A stretch of DNA of 64,000 nucleotides from Hydra vulgaris (Eukaryota; Cnidaria; Hydrozoa; Anthoathecata; Hydridae), in NCBI RefSeq assembly GCF_038396675.1, contig NC_088934.1, positions 3,917,501 through 3,981,500 on the forward strand, written 5' to 3'. A model generated the notes under the pieces. The model made no database searches, was not told the origin of the DNA, and saw only the letters and a list, made by a program, of their open reading frames with translations. Position 1 is the stretch's first letter, and each line of letters opens with the position of its first letter. Position numbers and translations under genes: made by a program. This document shows, piece by piece, positions 1 through 11,297 of this stretch.

Positions 1-118
1 ACTTTACTCTATGTACATCAAACAATTAAAGTAATTAAGTAAAATTACTGAAATTGACTTTGTAATTACACATCTAGTTAATTTATCACGAACATACCTT
101 CCTTTACCCTATATATCA

Positions 119-938
<820 letters not shown>

Positions 939-942
939 AAAT

Positions 943-1223
943 GAAGAGTACACGGGAAAAAACGGCATAGTCACATTTAAAAAGTTTAGAGAAAGTATTT
1001 ATGAATCATTTATAAAAGTCTTTGTATAAAGTTAGGAAAAAAAAAATTTTAATAAAAAGTTACAAATATTTTATTAGAAATGTAAACTTCAGATAAATTA
1101 ATCAAGAAATAATTTTTTCTAATTTAATTCTATGGTTTATATGTAAACTTTTATAAATGATTAATATATACTTTCTCAAAACTTTCTAAATGTGACTATG
1201 CCGTTTTTTCCCGTTTACTCTTC
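943..1223. mobile_element. MITE copy 1 (long terminal inverted repeats, 4-bp TSD)
   Basis: A 281-bp non-coding element that begins GAAGAGTACACGGG and ends with the inverse, CCCGTTTACTCTTC. About 36 bp of terminal inverted repeat match with one difference, and further inverted matches lie inside (for example TTTATAAATGATT against AATCATTTATAAA). It is flanked by a perfect AAAT duplication at 939-942 and 1224-1227. A related copy lies at 29698-30004, also with a 4-bp duplication. Four-bp duplications are known from Chapaev, Sola1, Ginger and piggyBac-type transposons; the superfamily cannot be decided without an autonomous partner. Confidence 0.85.
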
Positions 1224-1540
1224 AAATGCTATATTAGGTAATAATACTGTGGACCGCTTTAGTATCACTTGAGGAATTTTAGTTTCAAAACCTTTTCCCG
1301 AAAGTGAATCTCAGTTGTTTAGTTACAGCAAAGGGGATTACTACTCAACATTAAAATTTGTTCCATCAATCAACTGGAATATTTTATTTCTGCATCAAAC
1401 CGCGAATCAAATGTTTAATTTATTAATTTCTAACAATTGTACTGTTTGCGAGTATTTTATTGTTAAAAATATTATTATATTAAAAAGTATGATCCTTCGT
1501 TTACTCCACATTTTAAAAACCTAATCCTAGCTAAAAAATC

Positions 1541-1848
1541 CGCTTGGTATCTCAACTGCTTGGTATATCAACCGCTTGGTATATCAACCGCTTGGTATAT
1601 CAACCGCTTGGTATATCAACCGCTTGGTATATCAACCGCTTGGTATATCAACCGCTTGGTATATCAACCGCTTGGTATATCAACCGCTTGGTATATCAAC
1701 CGCTAGGTATATCAACCGCTTGGTATATCAAACGATTGGTATATCAACCGCTTGGTATATCAACCGTTTGGTATATCAACCGCTTGGTATATCAACTGCT
1801 TGGTATCTTAACCGCTTGGTATCTCAACCGCTTGGTATCTCAACTGCT
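1541..1848. repeat. 16-bp tandem repeat, about 19 copies
   Basis: The unit CGCTTGGTATATCAAC is repeated about 19 times. Outer copies are diverged (TATCTCAAC, TATCTTAAC) and central copies are nearly identical. Since 16 is not a multiple of 3, two frames stay open with a 16-residue periodicity; these open frames are a consequence of the repeat and not genes. Confidence 0.97.
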
Positions 1849-2189
1849 CAAATAAATGGAAGAATAATAAACTTAAAATAAACTTTTCAATTGTTCCGTA
1901 AAAGATGAAATATTTAAAGAAAAAAGAGCACATAAAAAGAAATAATATTAACATTCCTCTAAATAATTTCCATCACATAAAAAAGTGATATTAACCTGAA
2001 TGAACTTATAATGACTACTTGGGTTTTTATATTTCAGATATTATTAACTTACCAATCTAAACCCCTATAAACATTTTTTTCATTTACAAAAATCTTTCAT
2101 TAATCTTTTAATTCTGAATACTATTCACGCTCTAGAAATTAGCAAACTTTAGCTCGGTCTATAAAAAAAACGAAAGATAAATTACTTGC
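1849..2189. other. AT-rich non-coding stretch
   Basis: Nothing recognisable between the tandem repeat and the LINE scrap. Confidence 0.55.
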
Positions 2190-2930
2190 TTAAAACTATC
2201 GACCTATTTCACTAAACTCTGTTGCCTGCAAAATAGTCAAAACATTTGTTAAGAACAAATCCTTTAAGCACATTAACAATAATAAAATGCTCTCTGCAAA
2301 TCAACATGGCTTTTTTCACCATAAATTATGCGTGACTAATCTAATAGAGACTTTTGATATTATTTCATCTTCTATAGTATTTTAGCAACTTATTGATGTA
2401 ATCTTAATTTCGCCAAAGCATTTGATTCTCTACCTTACAACAGACTTATAGTAAAATTAAGATATTTCCGAATAAATGGGAAACAAAACAAAAGGGTATA
2501 ATAAATCAATCCCTAAAAAGCTCTACGAAAGTGCGTAATTTAGAAGTCGTTATTTCATGTAACGCCTAAGTCCTTACAAATTTTTAGTATGCAAAAAGAC
2601 ATTCACTTTATTTATAAAAATATGGGTTTCAAATTATATAAAGTGTTTATAAAGTGGTTTAAATTGACCGTCTAATATTTTTAAAGGTCTAGTTTAGACC
2701 ACACCATAAGTATACAGAGTCTCTTTGGGTTTCTTATTTAAAAACTGATAAAGCCTTGGCTGAATCTATTCTATGCAAAGCATAGAATAGATTCATAAAA
2801 CAACATAAAACAAAATGGACTTCCAGCTTAAGATATCTTTAATACTGCGAAAGACTAAGAAGATTAAACAACCATCATTGACTAAGTGTTTTGTATATAA
2901 GCTTAGGGTTAAGAGAAATTTTCCGCACTT
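2190..2930 (+). pseudogene. Decayed LINE reverse transcriptase fragment
   Basis: No long frame survives, but several reverse-transcriptase blocks appear in order on the plus strand in shifting frames. NYRPISLNSV sits near 2194, ANQHGF near 2297, and AKAFDSLPYNRL near 2415, the last resembling the first catalytic-Asp block (A-F-D). These are the NYRPISL, QHGF and AFD motifs of non-LTR retrotransposon RTs. The stops between blocks and the lost frame show an old dead copy. Beyond about 2580 the match is weak. The family was not determined; it differs from the CR1/L2-like copies elsewhere in the window, which have QYGF or QFGF at this position. Confidence 0.7.
2761..2795. repeat. Perfect palindrome, 16-bp arms, 3-nt spacer
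   Basis: TGAATCTATTCTATGC is followed by AAA and then by its exact reverse complement. It lies within the decayed LINE fragment. See the finding on fold-back palindromes. Confidence 0.95.
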
Positions 2931-3035
2931 TTTTCCTGCATTTTACAGATTGAAAGTTTCCTCGTTTTTGTATTTTACCTGAGTTCATAAATAACAAATC
3001 ATGATAAAAATTGCTTTTTTAAAAATATAATAGCA

Positions 3036-3255
3036 GCACTTATGTCATATTTGACATTAGCCATTAGCGTAGCAACTGCAAAAAGATCCTTAAGCACAGT
3101 AAAACACATTTATGGACAACAATGGCGTAAATCATCTTATCTGCACTAGACTGAATACCTACTGAAGCAGAAATAGCAGTTCAATGAAATTTAAAAGATG
3201 TTATAGACCAATTTGGAGCCATAATGACAAGAAAAAAACTTCCATTAGATTTTCT
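3036..3255 (+). pseudogene. hAT-family transposase C-terminal (dimerisation domain) remnant
   Basis: One frame reads LAISVATAKRSLSTVKHI near 3056, and a shifted frame reads NLKDVIDQFGAIMTRKK near 3190. This order matches the hAT C-terminal dimerisation domain: SVATxERSFSxLK..., then ...xxIDxFAxxKARK. At least one frameshift and stop separate the blocks, and the DDE catalytic part is absent. It is a dead fragment of a hAT DNA transposon. Confidence 0.7.
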
Positions 3256-3394
3256 ACTTACTAGGCTTGCATAGTGTAACATTCTAGTTTCTGTTTTCAT
3301 GTACAATTTTTTTTTGAGGTTTCGGTTAGAGAAGTAATTTAAGAGCCCGGATTAAGATTTTGAAGGAGGCCTATTTTTTGTCGCTACGCTACTG

Positions 3395-3705
<311 letters not shown>

Positions 3706-3719
3706 AAATACATGTGTAT

Positions 3720-4194
3720 GATTTTTTTTTTAAAGATTTTTTTTTTTTTTTAAGCGCAAACGTTCGAAATTAGTTGCTAGCAACTCATTCAATTTAACAA
3801 CTATTTTGATTTTGCGCCAAAATTTAATCACAAACGGACGCCTCTGTGACAATCATATTAGTTTTCATAATAAAGTTAATACTTTTTTAAACCCATTTTT
3901 TTATATGAAAACGTAAAAAGTGCAATTATGAACCAGAACCTTTGCATAAAATTAAACCACAAATTCTTAGTCTTTTTAATTATATTCTTTAATTTTTAAA
4001 ATTTTTAAAACAATTTTGGCGTACTAATTTTTGGCGGCAAAGATAGTCAAAGATCGAAATTGTTTTAAATATTCGAATTCGAAATATTTTTATGTTTTGA
4101 AACCTTTTTTTTAAATAAATACTGATGCGCTTCTAAATGCTATTATTTAAAATAGTAGTATAACAGAATATCAGTATATCAATAGTATAACAGA
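3720..4194 (+). promoter_or_regulatory. 5' flank of the H2B gene
   Basis: This is about 475 bp of AT-rich DNA between the TA tract and the histone start codon. No convincing TATA box, CCAAT box or octamer was found. The 14-bp TAGTATAACAGAAT occurs at 4156-4169 and again at 4183-4196, where the second copy overlaps the start codon. It may be 5'UTR or core promoter sequence. Its role is unknown. Confidence 0.35.
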
Positions 4195-4674
4195 ATGGCT
4201 GGAAGTCCAAAGAAAGGCAGTCCTAGAAAAGCAAGTCCCAAAAGAGGCGGTAGTCCTAAAAAGACCAGTCCTAGAAAAGCAAGCCCTCATCGATCATCGA
4301 GACCTGCTAGCCCCAATAAGAAAGCTCATAAAGGTAAAAAAGCAATCAAAGCAATACATAAGAAGAACAAGAAGAGTCACCACCGACGAAAAGGAAAGCA
4401 AAGTTATGGCATCTATATTTACAGAGTGCTTAAGCAAGTTCATCCTGATGTTGGAATTTCAAGCAAGGCTATGAGCATAATGAATTCATTCGTCAACGAT
4501 ATTTTTGAGCGAATTGCGGGAGAATCGTCAAAACTTGCAGTGCACAATAAGAAAATGACGATTTCTTCGCGGGAAGTTCAAACATCAGTGCGTCTTATTC
4601 TCCCAGGAGAGCTTGCAAAACATGCTGTTAGTGAAGGAACAAAAGCTGTTACAAAGTATTCAAGTTCAAAATAA
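4195..4674 (+). CDS. Histone H2B variant with SPKK-rich N-terminal tail (sperm/germline type)
   Basis: The product is a 159-residue nucleosome core histone, longer than the roughly 125 residues of canonical H2B. Residues 1-43 are a tail with seven Ser-Pro sites (positions 4, 9, 14, 20, 25, 30 and 39), mostly SPKK/SPRK. Residues 44-70 are a Lys/Arg/His-rich linker. From about 71 the histone fold follows: [16 protein letters not shown] opens helix 1, [20 protein letters not shown] is helix 2, [23 protein letters not shown] is helix 3 plus the C-terminal helix, and the end is TKYSSSK. SPKK motifs bind the AT-rich minor groove and are regulated by phosphorylation in sea urchin sperm H2B; similar H2Bs are known in hydrozoans. 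It is intronless with an intact frame. No H2A, H3, H4 or H1 gene lies nearby. This is the only convincing intact host gene in the window. Germline expression is inferred. Confidence 0.94.
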   Translation: MAGSPKKGSPRKASPKRGGSPKKTSPRKASPHRSSRPASPNKKAHKGKKAIKAIHKKNKKSHHRRKGKQSYGIYIYRVLKQVHPDVGISSKAMSIMNSFVNDIFERIAGESSKLAVHNKKMTISSREVQTSVRLILPGELAKHAVSEGTKAVTKYSSSK

Positions 4675-5239
4675 CTTAATTAAGGCAGCGGCTTCTTTGT
4701 TTGAGCGTTGTATTGAACCCTTTACTATCAGATGATTAAAGGAGAACTTATTGTAATTAACAGTCAGAAAAAATGTAAAAATGACTAACGTTAGTAATTT
4801 ATTTTTTAGGTTATGTAATTTATTTAAATTATTAAATGTAATTAGAAAAAACTTTTAATGGATTAGTGTATGTTTTCTTTAAGTCGTCCCAGATATTTTG
4901 CTAATAGTTAATATGTCAATTTCTTTCTAATAATTAAAAGAAATTAAAATTTAAAAGCGAAATGTAGGTTATATACATTAATTTTACGGTATTTATGAAA
5001 TTTAAAGTCTAATTTAGAAGAAATAGTTTAATAAAGTCAGTCTAATTAACGAGCCTACTAATGTAAGATAAATAAATTGCACAGTATTTTACCAAAATAT
5101 CTTTAAATGCCACAAAATCGTAGGACTTTAAAACGGCGCACCCGAAGCTTGTAAATAACAAAGTCTTTTGTAACTAGTTAACTAAGTCTTTTATAGAAAG
5201 GTGAAACTGCGCCGAATATAATTTTACGTAAGAACCAAA
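4675..5239 (+). other. 3' flank of H2B, possible poly(A) signal
   Basis: The canonical histone mRNA 3' stem-loop (GGCTCTTTTCAGAGCC type) is not visible; only a weak GCTTC/GAGC pairing lies just after the stop. An AATAAA at 5030-5035 could serve polyadenylation. A polyadenylated, replication-independent transcript would fit a specialised variant. Confidence 0.4.
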
Positions 5240-5614
5240 ATGGCTGACTCGAAGAGAAAAAATTCTAGGTCTTTAACTAGTTTTTTACCAGTAATTTACA
5301 ACTTAACAAACCATGTTCAAACAATTTTAAATATAAAGTTTCAACATTTATTATGTACTAATAGTATTATAACGAGTAAAAAAAAAAAAATTGGGATGGC
5401 TAACTTGACTAATTTTAGTATGTCTCAATATGAAATATTTTGTGACAATTTAGAAAAGTTTATAAATAACGAATTAAATTGCACCTATATAGTTATATAA
5501 AGGTGATAAAATCTCAATTAAACAGTTACGATATATTGTTGTTCTGGCGGAGGTGTTATTGAGACTTCGGACAGTTTCTACTATTGGGCATACTTAATAA
5601 CTATTGGGATATTT

Positions 5615-5648
5615 CTGGGGTAAACACGCTACACTGTGTTTACCCCAG
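5615..5648. repeat. Perfect inverted repeat, 13-bp arms, 8-nt spacer
   Basis: CTGGGGTAAACAC at 5615-5627 is matched by GTGTTTACCCCAG at 5636-5648. Confidence 0.9.
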
Positions 5649-5756
5649 TTTCATCCATATAGTAAATTTGGGATGGAGTGAAATCGTATTGTATAATAAG
5701 ACCATGACATTTTTTTTGAAAATCTGTAACTCTTTTGAAACTGGCCATTTGAGCGA

Positions 5757-5803
5757 GACTCGAAGCTTCAGGTGATCGTACTGATCACCAGAAGCTACGA
5801 GTC
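5757..5803. repeat. Near-perfect inverted repeat, about 21-bp arms
   Basis: Arms begin GACTCGAAGCTTC and end GAAGCTACGAGTC, with two mismatches and a spacer of about 5 nt. A further 10-bp perfect hairpin (CGTGGATACT) follows at 5853-5878. Confidence 0.85.
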
Positions 5804-6559
5804 CAATAAGCAGAACCAATCAGGTCCTGCAAACTTTCATTCCTTTCAGTTTCGTGGATACTCTTAACAGTATCCACGCTCTCTCTGCATATTCAAAGAC
5901 TAAACATCAGCACTCTTTCTGATGCTCAAGTTAATTGTTTGGACATCTTTTACGGCAACGTCCAACACTTTAAATGAGAAGATGTTTCTAAAATACTGAT
6001 ACCACTGAATATAGAAGTTGGTGGGCTTATCCCTACTAACTCAGCTACAGCAGTAACAGGGATCACTGAAACTCATAACAATATAATTTGAAGTATTTTA
6101 CTTACACTTAAAGATGTTAAAAATACAAAAAATTTTCCTTACAGTTTTCGTATTGAAGTGAAACTTGAAAACGTGGTTAAGTCTAGTTTAATCAATTAGC
6201 CAATGAAAATTGACTTTCTAGCAACAAAATGAATTTCATTTTTGTTTACCGAGTTTCAATATTCTTATATTTATCAATAATTAAATTTAAGAAAAATCTG
6301 AACTAAATGCTAAAAATGTATATAATCAAAATTAAAACTTATAATTTTTTGCTTTTTTTCTTTCTAAGTTTTATTAAAGTCAGCCATTATGAAAGTCAAA
6401 ATAAACCATCAGCATGTATTAATTTCATTTACAAAAAACACATATAACAAATAAATAAATAACATAAATTATTTAACACAATGCTACTGGTTGTAAAATT
6501 CTCTACAGCAGTTTTTAACTTTTCTCAACAGATTAAGTAAAAAGTTCTAAAAAAAATTG

Positions 6560-6562
<3 letters not shown>

Positions 6563-6636
<74 letters not shown>
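6563..6636. repeat. (TA)n(CA)n microsatellite
   Basis: About 60 bp of TA runs directly into about 12 bp of CA. Confidence 0.95.
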
Positions 6637-6639
6637 TTT

Positions 6640-7843
6640 ATACATGTACACACGCACATATATATACACATATTGTTAATATACTTAATTATTTTATGTA
6701 ATACATACAGTAGACCTTAATAAGTATATACAATTGTACATACAGTATGTTTAACTGTATATACTTTGTTCCATGTAACACATTCTTACATATAATATAT
6801 GTAAGAATGTATTAAGCAAATATTTTGTTTAATTAAGTTTATTCTATGACAACAGTATAATAAGTACTTACATAAATGATATTTGCAAACATGTATTGTA
6901 CTAATTAATTATACAAAATATTTGCTTGATATATAAACACAACAACAATAATTAAGATTTTTTAAGCTCGAAAACATTAAAATTGGAGGATAAAATAAAA
7001 CATGCAAAGTAGAATATCGAAATAGCATCTATATTGTTGTTTAAATGTATAAATTTACATCATAAATTTATACAAACTCTTCAGTATAAATTGACAAAAT
7101 ATATGTGTATACAGTAATTATATATACGTGTTTAACGTAAAAATAAAAACTAGGGTTTTAAAAACTAGTGTTAGTAGAGTTATACTTTGACGTTAAAAAA
7201 AAATTGAGTCCAACAAGCAAAAAAAAAAAGAAACAAATTAAGAACATATTAATCTAAAATTAAAAACAAAATAATTTAAGTTTCAACGCCCAAAAATATT
7301 TTTAATGAATTTCAAAAAAGTAAACAAATGAGGCTTTAGCGAAATACATAATGATTTCATAAAAAACATATTTTAATATACTTAGACGTTTTCCTTCTTA
7401 TTATTTTCTATTTTTATATTATTGTTTTCTTTCCTTTTATTATTTTACTATCAATAAACTGATTAATCCTAATAATAATTTTATTCAAAGAATAAGATTT
7501 AGATATTTATGAATACCTAAAATTATAAATATATGGTTGTTATTAAACAAATATTTTCATAACTAAAGACCGTAGCCATCATTAAAATCTAAACTTTTGA
7601 AAGTTTTAATGCACTTGCGTATAATAACTTGCCGCTCTTAAATGACCGTGTCACTAATATTAGTCTGGACGTTACGTGTAATTTTTTCTTGGAAATGAAG
7701 TGGACATTACAAAAACTAATTAAATTGTTTAAGGTTGATGTCTTAAATGAGAAAAACTTTACGTGCCTTGTGAATGTAGGAGCATCCTACATTTAGAAAG
7801 GCACTACTGGATCCTAAGGCACTGGATCAAAATTTGACCCTTT
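6640..7843. other. AT-rich non-coding stretch
   Basis: No gene is visible. It contains a perfect 14-bp-arm palindrome at 6780-6810 (ACATTCTTACATAT, spacer 3) and a small hairpin with loop GCA near 7775-7796. Confidence 0.6.
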
Positions 7844-7957
7844 AAGTATCCCACTGGATGCTTAAGGATGCAATGTATCCCACATAAGTATCCCACTGTA
7901 ACCTTTATGTATCCCACATAAGTATCCCACAGTAACCTTTAAGTATCCCACTGGATA
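7844..7957. repeat. Short tandem repeat built on GTATCCCAC
   Basis: A 34-bp unit starting GTATCCCACATAAGTATCCC lies at 7875-7908 and again at 7909-7942, with partial copies on both sides. Each unit contains the core GTATCCCAC twice. Confidence 0.85.
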
Positions 7958-8134
7958 CAAATTTGGGCGCTTATTTGGTTCTGATGACGTCACGCTAATA
8001 AGTTTTTTAAAAAATATATGTTTACGTTAAACGAAAAGGTAAACTCTTTTTAAAAAATTTTTTTTTAGTTTTCAATCAGATTTTGAAGGGGGAAAATGTT
8101 ACTAGGATCGAAGTTCTTGATTGATGACTTCATT

Positions 8135-8284
<150 letters not shown>

Positions 8285-8289
8285 AGAGG

Positions 8290-8747
8290 CGCACAGAGAC
8301 TTCATGATGTTCACCTTAAGTAATTAAAAATTTACTGGATGCTACCTTAGCACAACTAAAATAAAAACAATAAGAATAATGAAACATTTATAGCATTTTT
8401 CTTCCTCTGATGATGGCCCATAAACGTGCTGCCCAGGGGAAACCGACCCGGATCCCCCACCCTCTCAGGTGAAGAAGAGAAGTGATTCAACGAGGAAAGA
8501 TTTTTTTCAACTAACTAACTAAAAAAAAATTTTATTCTCAGCTGGTTAGTGCATTATGCAGATATTGATAAATTCGAACGGCACGGTTATACTGCTTTCC
8601 CATCTAATTACGCTGCAATGAACTTTTACTTTAAAAATAAATAATATCTTTAGTACTTCAACCTTCTTCGGTCAAAAAAAATCTGCTGGAATATTTGCTA
8701 CGAAATAAAATGTCAGTAAAATTTATGGAGATAAAGAAATCACTCAC
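8290..8747. other. Non-coding, possible intron of the fragment to its right
   Basis: No exon was identified. The right edge carries a splice-donor-like GTGAGT on the minus strand (8742-8747), which suggests intronic sequence of the relic at 8748-9405. Confidence 0.4.
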
Positions 8748-9405
8748 CGGCTATATCAGCTTCAATTATCTCGTCTTGTGATTCGGCATCATTAAATCTT
8801 TTACCAATAACAGCTAGAAAAATACAAGATATGTAAAATGCACCCATTCAGAGAGCATGAGTATTTTAAGATCAATATGGTTAGGGTTCATTAGGATTTC
8901 CACCGCTTTTCATATATAGCTTGATTCATTACAACGTCAGTTTCTGAAAGACCAAGATTCTCGGCTTTATCTTTGGACTGGAGCAGAACTTCAAGCACTG
9001 TGCTCGAGTTTTGAAGGTGATGAGTTAGTAGCAGGAAGATAGCTGTTAATATCTTCTGGTATCCTTTTAGGTGCAATTAGGTAGTTAAACCCAGTCCAAA
9101 TTATTATATCATTAGAAAAAAAATATAGTAAGGTCCAAAAGAAATCCAGTTTCTCTGAAACTACCAGTAACATACTGTCTTTTGATAACGCGTTTGTTTG
9201 ACGTAGCTGATCTGGTTCTACTCGATTATGCTTTACGTACAGTGACAATTCTTTCTCAATTGCTTTAAAAGATCTTTCTCTTTTTCTTGAAATTATTTCA
9301 TAAACCCCGCCAAAAACAAACCCGCCAAATTCTGCAACTACAGTATACTGCAAAGTTCTTCAATCTGGAATCTTTGTTCTATCTGTGCAGTTTTCCTTTT
9401 AAATT
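8748..9405 (-). pseudogene. Internal fragment of a multicopy cnidarian gene family (unnamed, transposon-like)
   Basis: The minus strand reads in order AEFGGFVFGGVYE (right end), RIPEDINSYLPATNSSPSKLE, then after a frameshift LEVLLQSKDKAENLGLSETD and VVMNQAIYEK, then after more damage MGAFYISCIFLAVIGKRF (about 8850-8800). The pattern 'YLPxxNxSPxxxxxVLxxL...DQAxYxKA...MGxFHxxxxxLxxIGKRF' is one I know from highly repeated cnidarian proteins of no established function. The exon ends in a good donor (GCCG|GTGAGT), so the source gene was spliced. At least two frameshifts make this copy dead. It may be the middle of the same family whose N- and C-terminal parts lie at 38866-40125. Confidence 0.6.
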
Positions 9406-9825
9406 TCAAATAGCTTGCTTGTATGAATAATCTCTAAATTGTCTAATAGGTATTTTTTCACATAGTCGAAGAGCAAGCGCATAATTGCATCATAATTGCA
9501 TAATTGCAATATAATTGCATAATTGCATCTTTTGTTAAGATTAAAGGATTTTTTTGGGGTCTGGGCTATAGTTAAGGTAACAAGACCGATGGTAATACAA
9601 CTCTAAGGAAACTATGGTCTGCCATTCTGCGCCTGATATACTAGCCATGAGATGTGGGATGTCAGCTTGACTTATTGCATTTTTTTTTTAACATGATTTC
9701 AGAACTTTCCGCTACTCATTTTATAAATGTTTCATATCCGTTTCTAACTTTATTAGTCTTTTTGCGATTGCAAACGCAACATTCTTCAATAACTTTTCCC
9801 AAAACAAGGGAATTATTTTAACTTT
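9406..9825. other. Non-coding stretch with ATAATTGCAT repeats
   Basis: Near 9478-9530 the words CATAATTGCAT and AATTGCAATATAATTGC recur five or six times as a degenerate tandem array. Nothing else is recognised. Confidence 0.55.
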
Positions 9826-10161
9826 TCAGTAGTGCATAAAAAAATAAAAAAACGCGAAAACTGTGGGTAGTTTTCTTTGCTTTACATTTCCCACACAAGG
9901 GTTTTTTAATTTATCTGATCTATTTCTGAGATGATGCATCATCCACGATGAGAATGCGTCATCCACGCCTACACTCTTGTTGACTTTTTCTGCTCTATTT
10001 TTCCAATGTTGCAGAATGTTTAATGCTTTTATTTTCGCATACTTATCGCAACATTTTTGATGAAACAAGAGAGTTGTTGCACGTATTAGGTAGAGTGTTG
10101 ATGACTTTAAAGTCATTTCGAATTTGACTATAGTAAAAAAATATATTATTATCAAACCCAT
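9826..10161 (-). CDS. Unrecognised 111-codon open frame
   Basis: The frame is not recognised. The predicted product has a hydrophobic start, then a Lys/His-rich middle with Trp and Cys residues (KALNILQHWKNRAEKVNKS) and a CVGNVKQRKLP segment. The residue mix is more protein-like than the poly-Tyr/Ile frames. It might be an exon or scrap of a transposon gene, because it lies just upstream of one relic and downstream of another on the same strand. No start context or splice evidence decides this. Confidence 0.2.
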   Translation of the reverse strand: MGLIIIYFFTIVKFEMTLKSSTLYLIRATTLLFHQKCCDKYAKIKALNILQHWKNRAEKVNKSVGVDDAFSSWMMHHLRNRSDKLKNPCVGNVKQRKLPTVFAFFYFFMHY

Positions 10162-11297
10162 GCCATTTATTGTTTTTTCCGTACCTTTATTTTAGGCAGT
10201 ATATAAATAAATAAATTGAGTTGCATTCTTCACTTTTGCAAGCGCATTTTCAGTAAAACCACGCAGTTTGTTATTATTATGACCAACTTCTCCTTGAAGT
10301 ATGCAAGCGTTTTTAATGTCTTTTTTAGGAACTAGATTAAGATGCTACGTTTTTTTGCTACTCGTCATTATTTACTTAAATAACGATAAATAAATAAAAA
10401 TAAAAAAAAAACAAGTTTTTTTAGGTTGAGAGACTAAAACATCCCTCAAAAGGAGGTCACTCCGCAGAGTCCGTAAAAATTACCGTAAATTTGATCAAAA
10501 CATGGCCAAGAACTTTTGCACTTGATATTTTTACGTCAATAGTTTTTTGTAATACTACGCAGACAATTTTTAAAAAATAAAGTTAATAACAATTGAATGT
10601 TAATAACTATTGAGATGTTCCTTCTAGTATTAATAATTAGCAGGTTGTTTTTAATGTCAAATCTTAAATACAAATAATAAAAAGTGTCTACATTTTTAAC
10701 TAATAATCATGTCCTGTCGCAAGGGAATCAACTATGACCATAAGACTCATTTGGTCTTTCCACACTCCAACTTTGTTGTCATCTTCATTCCACTGTTGAA
10801 AATTACTCAGTACCGTCTTCTTTCTCCGTTACCGCATCCATCCCCGTAAAACAGTAAGTATTAAGGTAAAATATCTGATTTGTGAGAATTAAATTCAATA
10901 ATACATTTCTTAAACTGAATTTTCGCGGGTTAGTAAAAACCAAAACTGCTGCTCCCATTTCACGGAGAACTCAACTTTTAAAATCTTGTAATGTTGTTGA
11001 GCGCTTTTTTAACGCTATGAATACAAAGATTGTAATCTTTTTTGATGGTTTGAATTTTAACATTTCAAAAAAAACGGGGGTAGTAGTAGCAGAGGGCTCA
11101 TAGAAAATTGGGAATATCAGATCAACGAAAGAAAAAGATTGATAAGAAAAATATAGATCTTTTAAATGTCATTTTGTAAAAATATAAAATATAAAATAAT
11201 ACCAAAAAAAATGCCATGTAAAACAATATGTAAAATACTTACCAAATGTTGGAGAATGTTGGAGACTTTTATTTATTATATATTTTATTTATATATT
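10162..11297. other. Unassigned stretch
   Basis: A minus-strand open segment near 10720-10835 reads LSNFQQWNEDDNKVGVWKDQ, which looks protein-like but is unrecognised. A plus-strand frame at 10882-11103 is also unrecognised. Otherwise the stretch is AT-rich non-coding DNA. Confidence 0.4.

Larger units (their letters stand above)
5240..6562. other. Non-coding stretch with several hairpins
   Basis: An 86-codon frame at 5240-5500 starts in a reasonable context (AAAATGGCTGAC) but resembles nothing known and is low-complexity at its end, so I do not call it a gene. The segment 5610-5960 is less AT-rich and holds three inverted repeats in a row, at 5615-5648, 5757-5803 and 5853-5878. Confidence 0.5.

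Noticed and set aside
1541..1848. CRISPR-like array
   Set aside because: The repeats are contiguous without spacers, and the DNA is animal nuclear.
1544..1881. Two overlapping 100-codon frames with a 16-residue periodic product
   Set aside because: They are a by-product of the 16-bp tandem repeat; both frames are equally open and there is no other coding sign.
4675..4740. Histone 3' stem-loop after H2B
   Set aside because: Only a weak GCTTC/GAGC pairing is present; the canonical 16-nt stem-loop is absent.
5240..5500. 86-codon frame with a good-looking start context
   Set aside because: No similarity to known proteins and AT-driven residues; no splice or expression evidence.
9826..10161. 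Assigning this frame to the SWIM transposase-like gene
   Set aside because: It lies downstream of that gene's stop codon and matches none of its expected blocks.
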